DNA of 64,000 nucleotides from Chitinophagales bacterium (GTDB lineage: Bacteria; Bacteroidota; Bacteroidia; Chitinophagales; Chitinophagaceae). The stretch is from NCBI GenBank assembly GCA_017303855.1, contig JAFLBL010000003.1, forward strand, positions 248,001 to 312,000, written 5' to 3'. The position numbers and the translations under genes are program-made. Each line of letters opens with the position of its first letter. Within the stretch, counting starts at the first letter, position 1. Below the pieces are notes generated by a model, which saw only the letters and a program-made list of their open reading frames with translations, was not told the DNA's origin and made no database searches. Below are positions 59,538 through 64,000 of this stretch, piece after piece.

Positions 59538-59545
59538 TAGCTTTG
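59538..59545 (+). promoter_or_regulatory. -7 promoter element of the GLPGLI gene
   Basis: TAGCTTTG matches TAnnTTTG, 17 bp before the ATG at 59563. The last TTAACC repeat lies where the -33 element would be, consistent with activation by a bound regulator. Confidence 0.55.
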
Positions 59546-59562
59546 GCACAAATAGCAAACGA

Positions 59563-60375
59563 ATGAAAAAACAGCTTCTCACCCTTCTGGCCGCTTCACT
59601 GGCCATTGTATCCGCTCAAGCGCAACAGAAACAGGGAAAAGTAACCTATGACCGTACGGTGAAACTGCAAATCAGTTTTTCCGGTATGCCGGCCGGTATG
59701 GAACAGCAGATGCCCAGCAGCCGGACCGACAAATATGAACTGGTATTCGGAAATAATCAGTCGCTCTGGAAGCAGGCCGAACAGGAACCCGCTGACGATG
59801 CCACTTCCTTCGGAGGAGAAGGCATGCAGGTGCGCATGGTGGTAGCCGGCAACAATGATGTACTGTTCAGCAATTTTGACAATAACCGCAAAGTGGAAAA
59901 AAGGGAAATGTTTGACAAAACATTCATTATAGACGATACCATCACAAAGCTCAAATGGAAAATGACCGGGGAATCAAAATCAATACTGGATCATAATTGC
60001 ATGAAGGCGGAAGCAGTGCGTATCAGCAAACGGATGACGATGAACATGGACAATGGAAAAATGGAAAGAAAGGAAATAGAGGATACCGCGAAAATTATCG
60101 CCTGGTTTGCGATGGACATTCCTGTATCCGCCGGCCCTTCTGAATTTCAGGGGCAGTTGCCCGGTCTGATCCTGGAAATGGATATCCGCAACGGTGACCA
60201 GGTATATAAAGCCAGCAGTATTTCCGAAACCGCGGATCTGACCGTACTGAAAGAACCCGCCGGAAAGAAAAAAATCACGGCAGAAGAATTTAAAACAGAG
60301 CGTGAGAAACTCATGAAAGAAATGCAGAAAAATATGCAGTCAGGAGGCCGGGGCATGCAAATCCGGATGAACTGA
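59563..60375 (+). CDS. GLPGLI family exported protein
   Basis: 270 residues with a signal peptide (LTLLAASLAIVSAQAQ). The family motif is present as GQLPGLILEMDI (about 196-207), preceded by the usual HNCMKAEA stretch and WFAMDIPVSAGP. A Met/Gly-rich acidic-basic C-terminus (MQKNMQSGGRGMQIRMN) is added. GLPGLI proteins are Bacteroidota exported proteins of unknown role, often next to TonB receptors or two-component systems. Probable target of the adjacent OmpR-type regulator. Confidence 0.88.
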   Translation: MKKQLLTLLAASLAIVSAQAQQKQGKVTYDRTVKLQISFSGMPAGMEQQMPSSRTDKYELVFGNNQSLWKQAEQEPADDATSFGGEGMQVRMVVAGNNDVLFSNFDNNRKVEKREMFDKTFIIDDTITKLKWKMTGESKSILDHNCMKAEAVRISKRMTMNMDNGKMERKEIEDTAKIIAWFAMDIPVSAGPSEFQGQLPGLILEMDIRNGDQVYKASSISETADLTVLKEPAGKKKITAEEFKTEREKLMKEMQKNMQSGGRGMQIRMN

Positions 60376-60397
60376 TACCGCATCTTTATTTAACAGC

Positions 60398-60436
60398 AAA
60401 CCCGGTCACCAGATTTCAAGGTGACCGGGTTTTTTC
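60398..60436. terminator. Intrinsic terminator between convergent genes
   Basis: AACCCGGTCACC, a 9-base loop and GGTGACCGGGTTTTTT give a 12-bp stem with T-run, 25 bp after the GLPGLI stop and before the end of the LytTR regulator gene. Confidence 0.9.
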
Positions 60437-60454
60437 TGCTGTGTATACAAGATC

Positions 60455-61204
60455 TCAGGCAGCACCGAGCCTTAACCGGATCTCTTCCCTTTTTGACCTC
60501 GATACGGGGATTTCAATTTTACTATTCGTTTCCAGGTATCCGGATGTACCGTCCTTATGCAGGCTTCGCACATGTGCCAGGTTGACCAGGTAGGATTGAT
60601 GGCAGCGGAAAAACCGGGCAACCGGGAGAATGGATTCGAACTCATACAGTCCTTTTGAAACCGTTATTTTCTCTCCGTTTGCGAGGAAAAATAACGTGTA
60701 ATTGTTCTTCGACTGACAATACACGATATCGGCCAGATGCACATACCGGATTTCGCCCGACATCGGTAAGGCAATGGTTTCCATAACGGGCTGCGATCCG
60801 TCTATATGACTTGTCAGGTGTTTTACCTGCCTTTCCGACAACAGGGCGGCTGATTTCTCCTCGGCTTTCTTAACCGCCGTTTTTAATTCATCAATATCTA
60901 TGGGCTTGAGCAAGTAATCCAATGCCGAGTATTTAATGGCTTTAATGGCATAGCTGTCGTACGCTGTTACAAAAACCACATGAAAATTATACGACTTCAG
61001 CGCACTGAGCATTTCAAACCCGTTTTTGCCAGGCATCTGAATATCCAGGAATACGATATCTGTTTCAATATTGGTAAGTACGTCAATCCCTTCTTCCGCA
61101 TTGAACGCCGTACCCACTACTTTTACGGAAGGACAGTGCTGACTAAGCAGAATTACCAGGTTGGTAACATTGTTTATTTCATCATCAATTACGACTGCTT
61201 TCAT
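60455..61204 (-). CDS. LytTR-family response regulator
   Basis: 249 residues. Receiver with the Asp in DIVFLDIQMPGKNGF (about residue 57), VVFVTAYDSYAIKAIKYSAL and LLKPID. The C-terminal LytTR DNA-binding domain has YCQSKNNYTLFFLANGEK, FFRCHQSYLVNLAHVRSLHK and IPVSRSKREEI. Its ATG overlaps the kinase stop by 4 bases. The regulated gene is unknown; the lipoprotein gene upstream is a possibility. Confidence 0.92.
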   Translation of the reverse strand: MKAVVIDDEINNVTNLVILLSQHCPSVKVVGTAFNAEEGIDVLTNIETDIVFLDIQMPGKNGFEMLSALKSYNFHVVFVTAYDSYAIKAIKYSALDYLLKPIDIDELKTAVKKAEEKSAALLSERQVKHLTSHIDGSQPVMETIALPMSGEIRYVHLADIVYCQSKNNYTLFFLANGEKITVSKGLYEFESILPVARFFRCHQSYLVNLAHVRSLHKDGTSGYLETNSKIEIPVSRSKREEIRLRLGAA

Positions 61205-62751
61205 AAAAACCAGTTTTTAAACTCAAACAGTACTTTGGTGCCCGGGGCGTCCGTTACGATTGTCAGGACAATCTCTCTTCCGTCATCCAGGTTATTTAAT
61301 GACGCTATTCTTTCCTTTGTCAGCGACAGCCCGTATCCCTTGCCTGGTACGGGGTCTATCCATTGGCCACTGTCACACACTTCAACCGTAAAGCCATCTC
61401 CCGCTTTCATTATGATAATATGTATAAATGCGCCTTCTTCCTGGCGGGAAACAGCATACTTTACCGCGTTTTCCACCACGGGTTGTATCAGCATCGGGGG
61501 AATATCGGTTTCAAACAGCGCAAGCGTTTCGTCAACCCGGAGCATGGTCTGAAAACGGAAACGGAGCTGTTCCAGTTGCAGGTATTTTTTCAGCAGTTCG
61601 ATTTCTTCACCCAGATGTATAAACGCAGTTTCACTGTTCTTCAACGCGCCCCTGAGTAAAAAAGAAAAGCTATTCAGGTATTGGTTGGCTTCGTTTTTAC
61701 GGTCATTGTTTACCAGTGACTGAATCGAATTCAGCGCATTAAAAATAAAATGCGGATTGAGTTGCGCCTGCAGGGCTTTGAATTTATACTGATGCAGCTC
61801 CTGTTTTCTTTTTTCTTTATTCCAGCGGATACGAAGCCGGATATACCCTGCCGTAAGCAGCAGTAATAAACCGGAAGCAATAAAACCAACCATGGCCGCC
61901 GGAGTGTTGTACCAGGCCGGTAATACCTGCAGGTTAATAATACCGGAGACATCAGCCCCCTTGTATTTTACTTCCAGCTGGTAGCGGGTGTTGCCACGGA
62001 ACCCCTTCAGCAGGGTAAAATGCCCGGTCCGTTGCCAGTTACCGTTTGAGCCGGGTTCAATAAGCCGGTAGAAAATTATTGAATCTTCGTTCGAACCCTT
62101 GTCTTTAAACAACAGCTCCAGGCAGTCGCCGGCTTTTATTTTAAACAGCTCCGGGTACGTGTAGGGACTAAATTGATCTGCCTTATCCCTTTCAGCCGTC
62201 AGGTGTTTGCGTAAAGCCGTTAGTGTGGTATCCTTATTTTTTACAATACGGAAAAGGTCTATAGCCGGGACAACAGGCTCCCGCACTATTTCCAGTACCT
62301 GGAAACCAATACCCTTCTGATCGGTAAAGTGCAGCCGCAAAGAACTACCTGTTGCAAGCACGGTATCCAGCAGGTAATGCACCGAATCGCCGTTTTTTCC
62401 GGGTAAGTTGTACGTCCACACCGGCTTGCTGCTCCCTGCATTTTCTACATGATAGCGGATCTGGCCGGGTTCCTGTTTTTTCCGGTTATACTTTGTATTC
62501 AGGGAACGAAGATCGGTATACGTAAGTGATTGCCGGGTTACACCAACCCGTACATGCGGCGACAACACCGTCAGCCGGATATCAACCGCCCCTTCAGGAA
62601 AAAATGTAACCGTGTCTTTGAGAGTAGAGGCCGACTCCACAAAAAAGGGGAGATCTGCTATATACCCGATCCTGTTCATACCTGTATCGGATTGCGCCCG
62701 CAGGTCATGTATACTCAGTAAAAGCAGGAACGTATATATAGCATGTCTCAA
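61201..62751 (-). CDS. LytS-type sensor histidine kinase with exported sensor
   Basis: 516 residues. The start is TTG at 62751, needed for the signal-like segment (IYTFLLLLSIHDLRAQ); no in-frame ATG precedes it before a stop. About 290 extracytoplasmic residues are followed by one membrane helix (AMVGFIASGLLLLLTAGYI) and a His_kinase domain with LNPHFIFNALNSIQSL and PMLIQPVVENAVKYAV. The ATP motif includes GKGYGLSLTKERI. It pairs with the coupled LytTR regulator. Confidence 0.9.
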   Translation of the reverse strand: MRHAIYTFLLLLSIHDLRAQSDTGMNRIGYIADLPFFVESASTLKDTVTFFPEGAVDIRLTVLSPHVRVGVTRQSLTYTDLRSLNTKYNRKKQEPGQIRYHVENAGSSKPVWTYNLPGKNGDSVHYLLDTVLATGSSLRLHFTDQKGIGFQVLEIVREPVVPAIDLFRIVKNKDTTLTALRKHLTAERDKADQFSPYTYPELFKIKAGDCLELLFKDKGSNEDSIIFYRLIEPGSNGNWQRTGHFTLLKGFRGNTRYQLEVKYKGADVSGIINLQVLPAWYNTPAAMVGFIASGLLLLLTAGYIRLRIRWNKEKRKQELHQYKFKALQAQLNPHFIFNALNSIQSLVNNDRKNEANQYLNSFSFLLRGALKNSETAFIHLGEEIELLKKYLQLEQLRFRFQTMLRVDETLALFETDIPPMLIQPVVENAVKYAVSRQEEGAFIHIIIMKAGDGFTVEVCDSGQWIDPVPGKGYGLSLTKERIASLNNLDDGREIVLTIVTDAPGTKVLFEFKNWFL

Positions 62752-62901
62752 CCCGGATAAAAATTATTCAACTAAAATAGGTATAAGGTTCTACAGATGA
62801 TCAAAGAATTTCAAAAGAAGCGGAACAGGTCGTTTGATTCAGGACCTGTTCCGGAAAAGTACTTACGGCCCTCAAAACAGTTGGTTTTTCAACAATACGT
62901 T

Positions 62902-63372
62902 TTATTCATATACAAGCGTCATCTTGCATTGATTACAGGTGCACTCGTAAGCGCTCGGCATTCCGGTATTCGGATCCACAATTACCCGTTCCCGGCAATC
63001 ACAGGTACCTGTACAGTCTATCGTGATTTTTACACCCCTTACCACATTTTCCACTACTACAAAACTGCTTTTCGCACCTGTTTCAGTGGTGTACTCATAG
63101 GTATAAATAGAGCCCTGTGCAAAAGGCGTAGCCGTTACCTCGGTAATTTCCGCCGACTGGGCTTCGCCAAACGTATTGAGCACACTCTGCTTTAATTTGT
63201 CTTCCAGTGTACTCGCCTTTTTTTCACCGTCTGTCGTTACTGTACTTTTTCCGGCAACAATTTCCGGAGGCGGATTGGCGGTAATGATTTTATCCTGTTT
63301 ACTGCAGGATTCAAGAGTGATAACAGCCAGGCTCAGCACCAGTACGGCTGTTAAAAAATGAAAACGTTTCAT
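62902..63372 (-). CDS. Exported lipoprotein with Cys-rich C-terminus
   Basis: 156 residues. A signal peptide ends in lipobox LESC (Cys23). The mature domain contains IVAGKSTVTTDGEKKAS, FVVVENVVRGVKITIDC and a Cys-rich tail (CTGTCDCRERVIVDP, then ECTCNQC), seven Cys in about 40 residues, suggesting metal binding or disulfides. No family is recognised. It lies 150 bp upstream of the LytS/LytTR genes on the same strand. Confidence 0.65.
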   Translation of the reverse strand: MKRFHFLTAVLVLSLAVITLESCSKQDKIITANPPPEIVAGKSTVTTDGEKKASTLEDKLKQSVLNTFGEAQSAEITEVTATPFAQGSIYTYEYTTETGAKSSFVVVENVVRGVKITIDCTGTCDCRERVIVDPNTGMPSAYECTCNQCKMTLVYE

Positions 63373-63796
63373 GACTAGCGTTTTAAATGGTTAGTTGGAT
63401 GCAGATTCAAAAAAGACAGCGACCGTAACCCGTCTGTACATTATTTAACATCGGCCGGGCAGATTTTGCTTACTCAGTTGCATACCCGGTATACGGGTTT
63501 ACAATGATATAACACAGTGCTGTTTCCAGCGCATTGCCTGAACTTTGGCAGCAGAGAGAAAATGGCTGTCCTGAACGAATAATAAATGATGTATGATCGA
63601 ATAACAGTGTCCGGAATAAATATAAATCACCTTTTCAGTTTATACATTGCAATTGTGAATCCGGTGGGTTTTACTGTGAATTCGGATATACCTCTAAAAA
63701 ACTGTCCCGGCACCTGTCTGCCCATATCAGTCATGTGCTGATCTTTACTGGCAGACAGGCTGACGGGACAGCCATATAATTTTTTCACCTAATGTA
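63373..63796. other. 424-bp intergenic stretch with a long-stem terminator
   Basis: Apart from the hairpin at 63696-63787 and an AT-rich leader in front of the lipoprotein gene, I see no open frame or recognisable element here. Confidence 0.6.
63696..63787. terminator. Long-stem bidirectional terminator
   Basis: CTGTCCCG, GCA and CCTGTCTGCC (63702-63722) pair with GGCAGACAGG, CTGA and CGGGACAG (63750-63771), about 18 paired bases with an internal bulge. The loop holds a smaller ATCAG/CTGAT stem. On the minus strand six T follow at once, ending the gene that stops at 63797; a T-run also lies on the plus side. Confidence 0.8.
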
Positions 63797-64000
63797 TTAC
63801 CGCTTTTGTTGCGGTACATAGGTGTCCATATATCTTTTTACGGTATTGTTCCATCCATCGAGTGCCTGGGCTCTTTTCCTGTTCAGGTCGTTATTGGTGT
63901 TATTGTAACTGTTCACCCCTGCATTCATTTCATTTACCGCTTTGTTGTATTCATCCACATCCTGCTGGGTGCGGCTGGAAGCGGGTTTGGAGTCGAACTT
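63797..64000 (-). CDS. C-terminal end of a hydrophilic, helical protein (5' part outside window)
   Basis: The last 67 codons are visible, ending in TAA at 63797. The sequence TQQDVDEYNKAVNEMNAGVN and NTNNDLNRKRAQALDGWNNT, then KRYMDTYVPQQKR, is charged, Asn/Lys-rich and probably coiled-coil. It was not in a complete frame because the start lies beyond 64000. No family can be named. A strong terminator follows it. Confidence 0.75.
   Translation of the reverse strand, partial: KFDSKPASSRTQQDVDEYNKAVNEMNAGVNSYNNTNNDLNRKRAQALDGWNNTVKRYMDTYVPQQKR

Noticed and set aside
1..64000. tRNA, rRNA, prophage, IS element or integrase
   Set aside because: No clover-leaf-like segment, rRNA signature, transposase, integrase or phage structural gene could be recognised on either strand.

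Overview
The window looks like chromosomal DNA from a Bacteroidota bacterium, most likely the Chitinophagaceae (genus not assignable by eye). The signs are TAnnTTTG-type promoters instead of sigma70 boxes, few Shine-Dalgarno sequences, a type IX secretion C-terminal sorting domain, a GLPGLI-family protein, many SPI/lipoprotein and outer-membrane beta-barrel genes, and mqnC of the futalosine menaquinone route. I see no rRNA, tRNA, CRISPR array, prophage or complete insertion sequence.

Layout. 0-4.7 kb: a truncated secreted aspartyl protease, mqnC, a DUF3817 membrane protein, then an SPFH/band-7 protein translationally coupled to an NAD-kinase-like protein. 5-10.5 kb: AraC regulator and an atypical SDR, a reductase, DUF4386, a porin-like barrel, and a Tat-like thioredoxin-reductase-fold flavoprotein. 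10.6-17.7 kb: GH31 glycosidase, small membrane proteins (one DUF3592 gene frameshifted), a SIMPL protein with a lipoprotein, and kptA. 17.7-23 kb: a repeat-rich, gene-poor stretch holding a 24-bp and a 45-bp tandem array, dispersed palindromic elements and an HTH antitoxin-like remnant, interspersed with a DNA glycosylase, DUF1398, DinB and DUF2975 genes. 23-31 kb: large secreted proteins, a subclass B1 metallo-beta-lactamase, an M48-like protease divergent from a conserved unknown lipoprotein. 31.5-36.5 kb: two tandem paralogous membrane histidine kinases without response regulators, a transglutaminase. 36.5-41.6 kb: small soluble house-cleaning families (GlxA-type regulator, SRPBCC, VOC, DoxX, DUF1801).

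41.6-48.8 kb is the most unusual block: seven closely packed minus-strand genes encoding a GNAT acetyltransferase, a PqqD-like protein (RRE fold family), an ATP-grasp ligase, a PLP decarboxylase whose N-terminus looks like a RiPP leader peptide, a urea-transporter/M23-peptidase fusion, a TPR beta-barrel protein and a TPR protein. The enzyme pair recalls the BtrJ/BtrK logic of butirosin biosynthesis (ligate an amino acid to a carrier, then decarboxylate it), but with a PqqD-type peptide-binding partner instead of an acyl carrier protein. I propose it as a candidate undescribed peptide- or carrier-linked amino acid modification system.

48.8-64 kb: an ECF sigma/anti-sigma/Spy-like/DUF2202/Gly-rich operon, a SulP transporter, a diheme cytochrome c, nagA overlapping a PagL-like deacylase, an OmpR-type two-component system with TTAACC direct repeats in front of it and of a GLPGLI gene, a LytTR/LytS-type two-component system, a lipoprotein and the 3' end of another gene.

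A second theme is intergenic repeats. At least eight heptanucleotide tandem arrays occur, six starting exactly at a stop codon, and three of them sit in a composite element paired with a CGTACTT heptamer array.
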